A stretch of 64,000 nucleotides of DNA from Bacillus_BD sp963765265. Its GTDB lineage: Bacteria; Bacillota; Bacilli; Bacillales; Cytobacillaceae. The notes under the pieces are model-generated. The model did no database searches. It was not told where the DNA came from and worked only from the letters and a program-made list of their open reading frames with translations. The position numbers and the translations under genes are program-made. Of this stretch, positions 40,090 through 49,969 are shown piece after piece; the stretch's first letter is position 1; every line of letters starts with the position of its first letter. Where the stretch lies: contig CAVXVN010000006.1 in NCBI GenBank assembly GCA_963765265.1, forward strand, positions 730,494-794,493. The letters run 5' to 3'.

Positions 40090-40607
40090 TCAATTAGAGA
40101 TCGGAAACAGTTGGGCTAGCTCTTTTATTTCTCCTCGATCCATATCGTACACTTTCAATTGATAAGCACTTTCTAAAATGTCTAAAATCACATATGTTCT
40201 TTCTCTTCTTCCACATAGGTAGCCTAATACTGCCTGGATTTATAAATAGGGTTCCATTAACCATTTCTGCTCCCAATTGATGGGAATGACCAAAACAGGC
40301 AATATCCGCACCCACTTCTTTTGCTCGATAAGATAGCACCATTAAATTTGATTTCACCGAATGTCGATGTCCATGTGTAATAAATAGGGTTCGATCGCCA
40401 ATCTTCTTTACGATTTCTTCTGGAAAACGTTCATTTATGTCACAATTGCCTCCTGACTGCAACAAAGGAATGAATCGCTCTATCATCCGCTTCTAGTTCT
40501 GAATCACCGCAATGAATAAAAAGATCTACTTCATCTTGATAATTTTCCATCAATTTTTCAAGTTCAGTTGTTAACCCATGACTATCACTGACAATAAGAA
40601 CTTTCAT
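40090..40607 (-). CDS. ysnB: YfcE/YsnB-family metallophosphoesterase (two frameshifts)
   Basis: Calcineurin-like phosphoesterase. The metal motifs SDSHG (N-terminus), FIHCGDSE, VRGNCD, THGHRHSVK and CFGHSHQ are all present once frames are joined. Extra bases near 40.47 and 40.24 kb split the gene; corrected length is about 171 residues. ATG 40607 has AGGAG 8 bases upstream. Follows rdgB, as in B. subtilis. Natural substrate unknown. Confidence 0.9.
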
Positions 40608-40620
40608 GATTTCTACTCCT

Positions 40621-40816
40621 TATCAAATACGCCTTGGCGTATTTGCGCCTAGATAATATCCGAGCTCGCTCGGTAAACTTCCTTTTAAAATCTGATGGCA
40701 TCCGCCGGAGGCTTTAACTTCATTCAGGTGAGATTTGAACCTCCACTGAACTGATAAAAGCTTAACATTAATCTCACCACTTATAAAAGTGGGAGACTTC
40801 TGCTGAATGAAGTTAA
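40621..40816. repeat. stem-rich dispersed repeat, family R2 copy a
   Basis: Hairpins in order: AAATACGCC / GGCGTATTT, CCGAGC / GCTCGG, GCATCC / GGAGGC, then a long-range pair TTTAACTTCATTCAG / CTGAATGAAGTTAAA enclosing GGTGAGATT / AATCTCACC and CCACTT / AAGTGG. Compared with copy b at 52.83 kb, several stem positions differ but stay paired. One end forms the rdgB stop codon. Confidence 0.75.
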
Positions 40817-41409
40817 AAAAGTTTGGGTAATTTCACTTCTAATTTTTGTAAAGCCTTAGCTCGATGACTAATCTGAGTTTTTTCTTCTGGAGTAATCTCA
40901 GCCATGGATCGATTCATTTCAGTAATTAAAAAAATCGGGTCATAGCCAAAACCATTCGTGCCTCTTCTTTCAAATAAAATAGACCCCTCACATTCTCCAC
41001 TAACCGTGATGGTACTCTTTCCTGGTAAGGCGAGCGCGAGAGCACAATAGAATCTAGCACTACGATCCTGTTCTTTCACATCGAGAAGTTCTGCCAATAG
41101 CTTATCATTATTCGCTTCATCATTTTTCCCCTCGCCTGCATAGCGAGCTGAATAAATCCCTGGTCTCCCATTTAGAGCATCTACAATTAACCCTGAGTCA
41201 TCTGCAATCACCATTTGTCCAAATTGCTTACAAATCGCCTCAGCCTTTAATATCGCATTTTCCTCAAATGTCTGTCCTGTTTCTTCAATATCATTTATTT
41301 CTGGAAAATCTAATAATGTTTTCACCTTTATTCCGTGTGGTTCAAACATTCGAATAAACTCTTTTGCTTTTCCCGGATTCTTCGTAGCAATAATCACTTC
41401 TTGCATCAT
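40813..41409 (-). CDS. rdgB: RdgB/Ham1-type XTP/dITP diphosphatase
   Basis: House-cleaning pyrophosphatase for XTP/dITP. ATKNPGKAKEF at the N-terminus, VIADDSGLIVDAL, YSARYAGEG and GFGYDPIFL are the family motifs. 198 residues (B. subtilis YsnA). In B. subtilis rph lies directly upstream; here gerM is the neighbour. The stop codon lies in the R2 repeat, so the last residues (KLPKLF) may be altered by the insertion. Confidence 0.96.
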   Translation of the reverse strand: MMQEVIIATKNPGKAKEFIRMFEPHGIKVKTLLDFPEINDIEETGQTFEENAILKAEAICKQFGQMVIADDSGLIVDALNGRPGIYSARYAGEGKNDEANNDKLLAELLDVKEQDRSARFYCALALALPGKSTITVSGECEGSILFERRGTNGFGYDPIFLITEMNRSMAEITPEEKTQISHRAKALQKLEVKLPKLF

Positions 41410-41432
41410 TTTCCCCCCTTTATTAACTGGAA

Positions 41433-41458
41433 TAAGAGGTGGCCTATGCCACCTCTTA
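41433..41458. promoter_or_regulatory. perfect hairpin between gerM and rdgB
   Basis: 11-bp perfect stem TAAGAGGTGGC / GCCACCTCTTA with a 4-base loop. No T-run, so termination is doubtful. It occupies the place where rph would be expected. Confidence 0.6.
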
Positions 41459-41493
41459 CCCTTGTTATTATATAGTATAGCAAAAAAGAATTT

Positions 41494-42561
41494 TTAGAAA
41501 CTACCTGTATTGACATTTTCAGGGCGCGTTACGGGTTCTGTTAGCTTCTTACCTTTTTCAGTTTCAAGTTCTGCTTTTCCATTTACAGTTATAACCACAC
41601 TCTCAATCCCAGATTGTTCGGTTAAAGAAAGGACAAGGGAATCAAGTACATGTTGAGAAATAACCTTTTTATCAAAACTACCATAAATGGATTCATTAAA
41701 ATTAAGCGTGACTTGACCATTCTTTACTTTTGGTTCCTCAAGCAACTTTACTTCTGGATTCATCTCATTTACTAGTTTAGATTCTATATTTGGTCCTTTT
41801 ACTAGTTCCTTTATCGCAGCATCAATGTTATTTTCCATTTTATTGCTGACTCTTTTCGTCACTGGGACATAATAATATGAATTGGTTTCTCCTCCAAGGT
41901 AATAAACCGTTACGGCCTTTGTATTGGTAATATCTGCTACTTGTGAAGTATCAAGATTGATCCCATCTTTTCTCGTTAAATCTTCCCCAATTGGAGTTCC
42001 GTTTACCGGCATTTCATTTAACGGATGTCCATTCAATTGCAATTTCACTTTTTCGATTGTATCAAACTGAGTTAATGTCCATGTAATAGATTGCAGAATT
42101 TTCGATTCATCTTCTGCCTGATAATTTTTAAATTCATTCGAAAAATCAACCGTTGCTACCTTATCCTTTACATTTACACTCATTCTTGTTTCTTCAGGCA
42201 AAACGGCTTGGAAACCATTTGGTAGCAGGTCTGTAACAGGTCCATCTTTCACTAGATATTCCAAAGCTTGTGTGGCGACAGATTCTTTTTTAGGAAGTTC
42301 AAGTGTTTGCGGAACGACTAACCCATTTTTATCTACTAAATAAAGTTCTGTCTTTAATGTGCCTTCAACCGCAGATTCTTTGCCTGTCGCTTCTTTTTCA
42401 GTAGCATTTGTTTCTCCTGTTACTTCTTTTCCATCATCCGTATAAGTAACTTCTTTCGGTGGATCAACCTGATCTTTCTTTTCTCCCCCAAAGAGCCCAC
42501 AACCAGACAAAGTAATAGCTGAAACAATCGTTAATATGATCGTCATTTTATATTTAGACAT
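41494..42561 (-). CDS. gerM: GerM, germination/sporulation lipoprotein
   Basis: Spore protein with two GerMN domains, needed for engulfment complex stability and germination in B. subtilis. The signal peptide ends in a lipobox (ITLSGCGLFGG). The two repeats are about residues 60-185 (VPQTLELPKKESVATQALEYLV) and 210-340 (VTVYYLGGETNSYYYVPVTKRV ... AAIKELVKGP). Start 42561 with GGGGGG six bases upstream; the longer frame to 42612 lacks a site. About 355 residues. Confidence 0.93.
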   Translation of the reverse strand: MSKYKMTIILTIVSAITLSGCGLFGGEKKDQVDPPKEVTYTDDGKEVTGETNATEKEATGKESAVEGTLKTELYLVDKNGLVVPQTLELPKKESVATQALEYLVKDGPVTDLLPNGFQAVLPEETRMSVNVKDKVATVDFSNEFKNYQAEDESKILQSITWTLTQFDTIEKVKLQLNGHPLNEMPVNGTPIGEDLTRKDGINLDTSQVADITNTKAVTVYYLGGETNSYYYVPVTKRVSNKMENNIDAAIKELVKGPNIESKLVNEMNPEVKLLEEPKVKNGQVTLNFNESIYGSFDKKVISQHVLDSLVLSLTEQSGIESVVITVNGKAELETEKGKKLTEPVTRPENVNTGSF

Positions 42562-42678
42562 TACAATCCCCCCAAAGACAGTTTGTACTACATATATACG
42601 AGATAATTTCAAAATTTAGACCGTCTTTGAGGATAAATATTTAATTGAACCCTTAAATTACGTGGGAAGTATGAATAT

Positions 42679-42715
42679 AAAAAAGGAACCTCTAGTATAA
42701 ATGAGGTTCGGTTCC
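42679..42715 (-). terminator. terminator overlapping the racE stop
   Basis: GAACCTC / GAGGTTC stem with T6 on the minus strand; the last racE codons form part of the stem. Confidence 0.75.
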
Positions 42716-43507
42716 TAACTTAATAGTAGATACATTTAGGTTTGGTTTTTCAAGCCAATTCTTGGCAATCTTTATAAAGATTGCTCTCGAACCAGTTGTG
42801 AAAAAGAAGTGCTCTGGTTCAACTGCATATTCATTTAATAACCCTTTATGTTGAAGAATGGTACTTACTTCGCTTGCCGTCTCTTCACCCGAGCTTATTA
42901 CCTTAACTCCGCTTCCCATTACATTATGAATGACATGTTCTAAAAGCGGATAGTGTGTACAACCTAAAATGAGCGTATCAAGACCTTTATTTTTTAACGG
43001 TTGCAGTGTTTCTGCAATAATTTTTTTTGCTACAGGTCCATCATATTCCCCACTTTCAACTAAAGGAACAAATTTAGGGCATGCAAGAGAAGTAACAATG
43101 GAACGTTTATTTAGCTGTGATAGAGCTTTTTCATATGCTGCACTCTTAATCGTGCCCATTGTTCCAATCACTCCAATTCGGTGATTTCTTGTTGCTTTAA
43201 TGGCAGCACGAGCACCTGGATGGATAACCCCTAGAACAGGTATGGAAAGTTCTGACCTGATTTCATTCAACACAACTGCCGTTGCGGTATTACAAGCTAT
43301 AACCAACATTTTGATCCCCTTTTTTAATAGAAAATCAGTCATTTGCCATGTATATGTTATTACTTCTTCTGCTGGTCTAGGGCCATATGGACAACGGGCA
43401 GTATCACCCACATATAGGATCTGTTCATTTGGGAGCTGACGCATGATTTCTTTTGCCACTGTCAAACCACCCACTCCAGAATCAATAACTCCAATTGGTT
43501 GTTTCAA
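42692..43507 (-). CDS. racE: glutamate racemase
   Basis: Supplies D-glutamate for peptidoglycan. GVIDSGVGGLTV, the catalytic Cys motifs VIACNTATAV and LILGCTHYPLL, and YVGDTARCPYG are present. 271 residues. The start codon is TTG at 43507 with GAGGCGG upstream. Could equally be called murI. Confidence 0.96.
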   Translation of the reverse strand: MKQPIGVIDSGVGGLTVAKEIMRQLPNEQILYVGDTARCPYGPRPAEEVITYTWQMTDFLLKKGIKMLVIACNTATAVVLNEIRSELSIPVLGVIHPGARAAIKATRNHRIGVIGTMGTIKSAAYEKALSQLNKRSIVTSLACPKFVPLVESGEYDGPVAKKIIAETLQPLKNKGLDTLILGCTHYPLLEHVIHNVMGSGVKVISSGEETASEVSTILQHKGLLNEYAVEPEHFFFTTGSRAIFIKIAKNWLEKPNLNVSTIKLGTEPHLY

Positions 43508-43649
43508 TAATACCGCCTCATTCTAATCGTATATCATGATGGTTCATTTTCATCTCTTGTAATCGTACGATTTCTTTATTCTTTTGGTTCACCTTATATA
43601 GGCTTTTCTTATTTTCTATCTTTTTATATGAAAATACAAGTTGAATGAC
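43508..43649. other. spacer upstream of racE, no gene seen
   Basis: Part of the 355-base gerE-racE gap. It should hold the racE promoter. B. subtilis ysmB lies between racE and gerM instead, and no equivalent is visible on either side here. Confidence 0.4.
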
Positions 43650-43696
43650 AAAAAAAGACCCAATTAATCTGAACCTGCTACAGATCAAATTGGGTT
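43650..43696 (-). terminator. terminator downstream of gerE
   Basis: ACCCAATT-TGATCTG / CAGATT-AATTGGGT stem followed by T7 on the minus strand. Confidence 0.85.
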
Positions 43697-43862
43697 TGTA
43701 TATTTTATTATTGGAACACTTTCTATAGTATGTATAAGAGGCTACCCCTTAAAGTGTTGAACAACGCAAAATCACATTTATCTAGAATAATGTTTTTATA
43801 TTGAATCTAGATTTTGGATTTCGAGGGTACACACTATTGCTTTTCGGATAGCCTCTCACCTA

Positions 43863-44087
43863 TTATAACTTTAACTCTCCCATACGAAGGAGCTCAATGA
43901 CAGCTTGGGAACGCCCCTTTACGCCTAATTTTTGCATGGCATTCGATATATGGTTTCGAACAGTTTTTTCGCTAATAAACAACTCTCCCGCGATCTCTTT
44001 TGTTGTTTTGTCTTGTACTAACAGTTCGAAGACTTCCCTTTCTCGTTTGGTGAGTAATGGCTTGTGAGTATATTCATTCTCCTTCAA
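43863..44087 (-). CDS. gerE: GerE, late mother-cell transcription regulator
   Basis: LuxR-type HTH protein without a receiver domain, controlling late coat genes with sigma-K. LTKREREVFELLVQDKTTKEIA and SEKTVRNHISNAMQKLGVKGRSQAV are almost identical to B. subtilis GerE. 74 residues. TTG start at 44087 with AGGAGGG 9 bases upstream. Confidence 0.97.
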   Translation of the reverse strand: MKENEYTHKPLLTKREREVFELLVQDKTTKEIAGELFISEKTVRNHISNAMQKLGVKGRSQAVIELLRMGELKL

Positions 44088-44322
44088 GTATTGTAACCCT
44101 CCTTGCTTTTGCCAGCTATGAACTGCGGGATGGGTATATATTTAGTCACCATATCTTATGTGCATCCATGTGTTGAAGTGACTACATTTCACAAGGATTG
44201 AAGGTTATTTTATTAAAAAAGGCTCAAATTTTATTAAAAGGTGGATTATTTTTATAAAATAAGAAAAAAATGCATAAAAAATGGTAAAATAAATATTATT
44301 CTATAAAATTAGGTGATAAGAA

Positions 44323-46473
44323 ATGTTAGATCAGGCCAAGGAAATACTACGTCAATATTTTGGATATTCATCCTTTCGAAGTGGGCAAGAGGACATTATT
44401 CAAAACATATTAAACAAACAAAACACGCTTGGTATCTTACCGACAGGCGGTGGAAAATCACTTTGTTTTCAAATTCCGGCTCTCCTACTCCCCGGAACCA
44501 CGATTGTTATTTCCCCCCTTATCTCTCTTATGAAAGACCAGGTTGATTCACTCTCCGCAGCTGATATCCCAGCAACCTTTATCAACAGTTCTCTCACTCA
44601 AAAAGAATTGCAAGAAGAGATGCAGTATATCCGAAACGGAGCCTACAAACTTGTATATGTCGCACCGGAACGATTTGATTCTTCCTATTTTATCGATCTG
44701 CTCAACTCGATTGATATCCCCTTAATTGCTTTTGATGAAGCACACTGTATTTCACAATGGGGACATGACTTTAGACCAAGCTACCGTTCAATCGTTTCCT
44801 CTTTGCGTAAATTACAGCAAAATCCAACTATAGTGGCATTAACAGCAACGGCCACTGAAAATGTAGCTCAAGATATTTGTGGCTTATTGGATATTGATCC
44901 CGGAGACACTTTTAAAACAGGCTTTGCGAGAGAAAATTTATCTTTTCAAATCGTAAAAGGGATGAATAAGCGCGACTTTATTGTTCAGTATTTAAAACAA
45001 CATCCGAGGCAGTCTGGAATTATCTATACTTCTAGTAGAAAAGAAAGTGACCAATTATATAACTTTTTAACTACACATCATTTTTCAGTAGCAAAATATC
45101 ACGCAGGACTCCGTGAGGATGAGCGCAAAGCTTCCCAAGATCAATTTGTCTATGATGAAAAAGAAATCATGATTGCGACCAATGCCTTTGGGATGGGAAT
45201 TGATAAATCCAATGTTCGCTTTGTTATTCATTATAATTTACCGAAGAACATCGAAGCCTATTATCAAGAAGCAGGTCGGGCAGGTCGAGACGGAGAAGAA
45301 AGCGAATGCTTTTTATTATTTTCTCAACAGGACATTCAGTTGCAAAAGTTTTTAATTGAAGAAACAAGCCTTGATTCTAAAAAACGAGAACAAGAATACC
45401 ATAAGCTGAATCAAATGGTTATGTATTGTCATACAGAAAAATGCCTACAATCCTATATCATTGAGTATTTCGATCATAACAGCCAACCCACAAATTGTGG
45501 AAAATGCAGCAGTTGTAAGGACAATCGTGAAAAAATCGATATCACACGTGATGCACAGATGATCTTCTCTTGTTGCAAAAGAATGGGAGAACGATTTGGT
45601 GTCACATTGATTGCCCAAGTATTAAAAGGATCAAGCGGGAAACGGATTCGTGAATTAGGATTTCACGAGCTTTCAACCTATGGTTTGTTGCGCAATCAAA
45701 AAGAGAAGGAAATTGCTGAAACGATCAACTATTTACTATCTGAAGGATATTTGCATTTGACGGATGGAAAGTATCCAGTTGTAAAGGTTACAGCTAATGC
45801 CATTCCTGTCTTAAAAGGCCAAGAAAACATTTGGATGAAGAAAACCCTCTCTCCTGTTGCACTTACGGAGGAAAGTGAGGAGAACCAAGAATTATTTGAG
45901 ATTCTTCGTGTTCTTCGTAAAGAGTTAGCTGATCATGAACATGTCCCTCCTTTTGTCATCTTTTCAGATAGTACTTTAAAAGATATGTGCCGTTATTATC
46001 CGATTGATGAGCATTCAATGTTACAAATAAAAGGGGTGGGGCAAACGAAATTCATGAAATACGGGCAGTCATTTATGGACAAGATTTCTCAATTTGTTCA
46101 AGAAAATAAAATTGAACCAGCTTCCACTCCCGTACCCGTTCATCATGAAAAGCAACCTATCCAGAAGGAACAACTTGAGCAGCCTAGTCATGTCCTTTCA
46201 TATGAATGGTATACACAGGGTATGGCCATTGATGAAATTGCCCGCAAACGACAATTAACCAAAATAACGATTCAAAAACATATTTTACGCAGTGTTCGGG
46301 AAGGTCATAAGCTGAACTGGTCGGAAATTTTTGATATAGAAATTGAAAAGCGTGTACTTGAAGCCCTTCAAGAAACAGGTGGAGAAAAATTGAAACCAAT
46401 TTGGGAAGCGTTAAATGGAGAAATTGATTATTTTACCATCCAAGCGGTTATGTGTAAAAATGAACTGGGATAA
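44323..46473 (+). CDS. recQ: RecQ-family ATP-dependent DNA helicase
   Basis: 3'-5' helicase of recombination and repair. Motif 0 FRSGQEDII, Walker A PTGGGKSLCFQ, DEAH-box AFDEAHCISQWGHDFRPSY, motif VI YYQEAGRAGRDG; the RQC zinc Cys set is C-(17)-C-(2)-C-(2)-C-like in CLQSYIIEYF...CGKCSSC. Then come a winged helix, an HRDC domain (about 525-600) and a C-terminal HTH-like extension (about 630-715). 716 residues. It lies on the opposite strand to its neighbours, between gerE and sdhB. Confidence 0.96.
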   Translation: MLDQAKEILRQYFGYSSFRSGQEDIIQNILNKQNTLGILPTGGGKSLCFQIPALLLPGTTIVISPLISLMKDQVDSLSAADIPATFINSSLTQKELQEEMQYIRNGAYKLVYVAPERFDSSYFIDLLNSIDIPLIAFDEAHCISQWGHDFRPSYRSIVSSLRKLQQNPTIVALTATATENVAQDICGLLDIDPGDTFKTGFARENLSFQIVKGMNKRDFIVQYLKQHPRQSGIIYTSSRKESDQLYNFLTTHHFSVAKYHAGLREDERKASQDQFVYDEKEIMIATNAFGMGIDKSNVRFVIHYNLPKNIEAYYQEAGRAGRDGEESECFLLFSQQDIQLQKFLIEETSLDSKKREQEYHKLNQMVMYCHTEKCLQSYIIEYFDHNSQPTNCGKCSSCKDNREKIDITRDAQMIFSCCKRMGERFGVTLIAQVLKGSSGKRIRELGFHELSTYGLLRNQKEKEIAETINYLLSEGYLHLTDGKYPVVKVTANAIPVLKGQENIWMKKTLSPVALTEESEENQELFEILRVLRKELADHEHVPPFVIFSDSTLKDMCRYYPIDEHSMLQIKGVGQTKFMKYGQSFMDKISQFVQENKIEPASTPVPVHHEKQPIQKEQLEQPSHVLSYEWYTQGMAIDEIARKRQLTKITIQKHILRSVREGHKLNWSEIFDIEIEKRVLEALQETGGEKLKPIWEALNGEIDYFTIQAVMCKNELG

Positions 46474-46523
46474 AACACTCTTATGATCGAATTCACAAAC
46501 ATACTTTTACGCTATTAAGAACC

Positions 46524-46553
46524 AAAACCCCTTTTCAATGAAAAGGGGTTTTT
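46524..46553. terminator. bidirectional terminator between recQ and sdhB
   Basis: AAAACCCCTTTTC / GAAAAGGGGTTTTT stem with A- and T-runs on both sides between converging genes. Confidence 0.9.
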
Positions 46554-46566
46554 GATCTTAAAAATA

Positions 46567-47328
46567 TTAAATTTGATCGCTACCAAAGAAGTTTTTAAAA
46601 GATTGGATGGTTGTGTCTCGATTAAGAGCGGCAATTGACGTTGTCAATGGAATTCCTTTTGGACAAGCTTGGACACAGTTTTGTGAATTTCCACAATTGG
46701 CCAATCCGCCCTCACCCATAATTTGTTCCAAACGTTCCGCCTTATTCATTTCACCTGTTGGATGTGCATTGAACAAACGAACCTGTGATAATGGGGCAGG
46801 ACCGATAAAGTTTGAATGACTATTAACATTTGGACACGCTTCTAAACAAACACCACATGTCATACATTTTGAAAGTTCGTATGCCCATTGACGTTTTTGT
46901 TCTGGCATACGTGGTCCAGGTCCTAAATCATATGTGCCATCAATTGGAATCCAAGCTTTAACCTTTTTCAATGAATCGAACATACGACTTCGATCTACCT
47001 GAAGATCACGAACAACAGGGAATGTTTTCATCGGTTCTAATCGAATCGGTTGCTCTAGTTGATCGACAATAGCCGAACACGATTGGCGAGGTCGTCCATT
47101 TATCACCATTGAGCACGCACCACAAACCTCTTCAAGACAGTTCATATCCCAAATAACCGGTGTTGTTTCTTCCCCTTTTTTATTAACCGGATTTCGTCGA
47201 ATTTCCATTAAAGCTGCAATTACGTTTAGATTCGGGCGATATGGAACTTCAAACTCCTCTTGATAAGGATCCGAATCAACATCATCTTGACGAGTGACAA
47301 TAAATGATACAGTCTTTTGTTCAGACAT
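46567..47328 (-). CDS. sdhB: succinate dehydrogenase iron-sulfur subunit
   Basis: Electron-transfer subunit of complex II. The 2Fe-2S ligands are in CLEEVCGACSMVINGRPRQSC; the other clusters are bound by CMTCGVCLEACP and CGNSQNCVQACPKGIPL. 253 residues. ATG 47328, two bases after sdhA. Confidence 0.97.
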   Translation of the reverse strand: MSEQKTVSFIVTRQDDVDSDPYQEEFEVPYRPNLNVIAALMEIRRNPVNKKGEETTPVIWDMNCLEEVCGACSMVINGRPRQSCSAIVDQLEQPIRLEPMKTFPVVRDLQVDRSRMFDSLKKVKAWIPIDGTYDLGPGPRMPEQKRQWAYELSKCMTCGVCLEACPNVNSHSNFIGPAPLSQVRLFNAHPTGEMNKAERLEQIMGEGGLANCGNSQNCVQACPKGIPLTTSIAALNRDTTIQSFKNFFGSDQI

Positions 47329-47330
47329 CC

Positions 47331-49094
47331 CTATTTCCCCTCTTCTTTGCTTTTTGAGTAATCTCTTTTCCGTGGCGTAATGAGTGATGTATCCACTTCT
47401 TGATAATGGAATTCAGGCGCTGATGTGCTATCAACAAATTTAGCCATGGTTGTTTTTAAGAAATCTTCATCATTACGCTCTGGAAAGTCTGGCTTGTAGT
47501 GTGCACCACGACTTTCGTTACGATTATAAGCACCAATAGTAATCACTCGTGCCAATTGGATCATGTTCTCAAGTTGACGTGTGAACGCGGCTCCTTGGTT
47601 GCTCCATTTTGCTGTATCATTAATATTAATATTTTGATAGCGTTCGAGAAGCTCTTGAAGTTTCTCATCCGTTTTTAACAACTTATCATTGTATCGAACA
47701 ACAGTCACATTATCTGTCATCCATTCTCCCAATTCCTTATGAATGACATACGCATTTTCTGTTCCATTCATGGACATAATGCCATTCCATTTTTCTTCCT
47801 CTTGTTTCACATATCTTTCATACAACGAAGATGGCAGTGCGTCTGAGCTTTTCTCTAATCCATTAATATATCGAACTGCGTTAGGTCCAGAAACCATTCC
47901 ACCATAAATGGCAGACAGTAAAGAGTTAGCCCCTAAACGATTCGCTCCATGCTGTGAATAATCACATTCTCCTGCTGCAAAAAGGCCAGGGATATTGGTC
48001 ATTTGATCATAATCAACCCATAGCCCACCCATTGAGTAATGAACAGCAGGGAAAATTTTCATTGGAAGTTTACGAGGATCATCCCCTGTAAATTTCTCAT
48101 AGATTTCAATAATTCCACCTAGTTTAATATCTAGCTCATGTGGATCCTTATGTGAAAGATCCAAATACACCATATTTTCCCCATTGATTCCAAGTTTTTG
48201 ATTCACACAAACGTCAAATATTTCACGTGTAGCGATATCACGCGGTACAAGATTTCCATATGCCGGATATTTCTCTTCTAGGAAGTACCATGGTTTTCCA
48301 TCTTTGTATGTCCAAATACGTCCACCTTCACCACGAGCCGATTCACTCATTAAACGTAACTTATCATCACCTGGAATCGCGGTTGGATGAATTTGAATAA
48401 ATTCTCCGTTGGCATAATAAGCACCTTGTTGATATACGATGGATGCAGCTGATCCCGTATTGATAACGGAGTTGGTAGATTTACCAAATATAATCCCTGG
48501 ACCACCCGATGCTAGAATGACAGCATCCGCTGCGAAAGATTGTATTTCCATAGACTGTAAGTTTTGTGAAACAATTCCACGGCAAACGCCATCATCATCC
48601 AATACAGTTCCTAATAATTCCCATCCCTCATATTTTGTAACTAATCCAGATACCTCATAGCTTCTTACCTGCTCGTCCAATGCATAAAGCAATTGTTGAC
48701 CCGTTGTAGCACCTGCAAAAGCTGTACGATGATGCTGTGTACCACCAAAGCGTCGAAAATCCAATAGACCTTCTGGAGTACGATTGAACATAACTCCCAT
48801 TCGATCAAACAAATGAATGATCCCTGGTGCTGCTTCTGTCATGGCTTTGACAGGAGGCTGATTAGCTAAGAAATCTCCGCCATAGACGGTATCATCAAAA
48901 TGCTCCCATGGTGAGTCACCCTCACCTTTTGTATTTACAGCTCCATTTATACCACCTTGGGCACAAACAGAGTGAGATCGTTTAACTGGAACCAGCGAAA
49001 ACAAATCAACCGGTGTTCCAGATTCTGCTACTTTTATTGTTGCCATTAGACCTGCTAGGCCTCCGCCAACTATGATTACTTTCCCTTTTGCCAT
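47331..49094 (-). CDS. sdhA: succinate dehydrogenase flavoprotein subunit
   Basis: Covalent-FAD subunit. GGGLAGLMATIKVAE is the FAD-binding motif, the histidyl-FAD region is KRSHSVCAQGGINGA, and the active site is FIQIHPTAI with SESARGEGGRIW. About 587 residues. ATG 49094 is preferred; the in-frame GTG 49106 sits on the AAAGGAG box itself. Confidence 0.97.
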   Translation of the reverse strand: MAKGKVIIVGGGLAGLMATIKVAESGTPVDLFSLVPVKRSHSVCAQGGINGAVNTKGEGDSPWEHFDDTVYGGDFLANQPPVKAMTEAAPGIIHLFDRMGVMFNRTPEGLLDFRRFGGTQHHRTAFAGATTGQQLLYALDEQVRSYEVSGLVTKYEGWELLGTVLDDDGVCRGIVSQNLQSMEIQSFAADAVILASGGPGIIFGKSTNSVINTGSAASIVYQQGAYYANGEFIQIHPTAIPGDDKLRLMSESARGEGGRIWTYKDGKPWYFLEEKYPAYGNLVPRDIATREIFDVCVNQKLGINGENMVYLDLSHKDPHELDIKLGGIIEIYEKFTGDDPRKLPMKIFPAVHYSMGGLWVDYDQMTNIPGLFAAGECDYSQHGANRLGANSLLSAIYGGMVSGPNAVRYINGLEKSSDALPSSLYERYVKQEEEKWNGIMSMNGTENAYVIHKELGEWMTDNVTVVRYNDKLLKTDEKLQELLERYQNININDTAKWSNQGAAFTRQLENMIQLARVITIGAYNRNESRGAHYKPDFPERNDEDFLKTTMAKFVDSTSAPEFHYQEVDTSLITPRKRDYSKSKEEGK

Positions 49095-49176
49095 TTCTTG
49101 ACTCACTCCTTTAGTCCATATTACAACTATGATTAATGTAATTCATAATCTAGTAAAACTACGATTACGATAATGA

Positions 49177-49785
49177 TTAAACGAATGCCAAGATGGAACG
49201 AACGCCGATTATAGATAGAACAACAAAGATTCCCATTGTAATATAAGTAGAAATTTGTTGGGATCTTGGTGTTACTGTGATTCCCCAGCTCACACAGAAT
49301 GACCATAAACCATTTGCAAAGTGGAATACTGCACAAACAATCCCTACAATATAAAACCCTAGCATAAAGGGATTTGAAACAATATTTTCCATCATCTCAA
49401 AATTAACATCTGCGCCAAAGGCAGCTGCAATTCTTGTTTCCCATACATGCCATGCTATGAAAATAAGTATAATAACTCCGGTGATACGTTGAAGCACAAA
49501 CATCCAATTTCGAAATGTATTGAAATTGTTTACATTACTTTTTGCTGTAAATGCAACGTACAGTCCATAAATTGCATGATAGAGAATCGGTAAATAGATA
49601 ACAAAAATTTCCAAAAATATCAGAAATGGTAAATTCCCCATAAATTCTACAGCGGAATTATACGCTTCCACTCCTTTTGTTGCAAAATGATTCACAACAA
49701 GGTGCACAGTAAGATATACTCCTACAGGAATGACACCTAGTAATGAATGCAATTTGCGATTAAAAAACTCACGATTACCAGCCAT
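49177..49785 (-). CDS. sdhC: succinate dehydrogenase cytochrome b558 subunit
   Basis: Diheme membrane anchor with five transmembrane helices, as in B. subtilis. Heme-ligand His residues lie in LHSLLGVIPVGVYLTVHLVVNHF, ILYHAIYGLY, FIAWHVWETR and AVFHFANGLWSF. 202 residues. First gene of sdhCAB. Confidence 0.96.
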   Translation of the reverse strand: MAGNREFFNRKLHSLLGVIPVGVYLTVHLVVNHFATKGVEAYNSAVEFMGNLPFLIFLEIFVIYLPILYHAIYGLYVAFTAKSNVNNFNTFRNWMFVLQRITGVIILIFIAWHVWETRIAAAFGADVNFEMMENIVSNPFMLGFYIVGIVCAVFHFANGLWSFCVSWGITVTPRSQQISTYITMGIFVVLSIIGVRSILAFV

Positions 49786-49918
49786 TGCTTTTTACCCCCT
49801 TAGTTTTTTAATAAATTGATTCTTTGTTTCTCTTTTTATTCTCCCAACCTTTTTGAGCAACCGCTCACTCTCGAAAAAAAGCGAATTGTTTGTTTTCTTG
49901 CAATTGTATGACAATTCC

Positions 49919-49947
49919 ATTTTACTCTCATCCTAAATGGGCGTCAA
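49919..49947 (-). promoter_or_regulatory. sigma-A promoter of sdhCAB
   Basis: TTGACG, 17 bases, TAAAAT on the minus strand, about 130 bases before sdhC. Transposase-derived sequence begins only about 25 bases upstream of the -35 box, so the island boundary nearly touches this promoter and may have removed upstream control sites. Confidence 0.7.
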
Positions 49948-49969
49948 GAAAACGGATACTTAAATTTTA

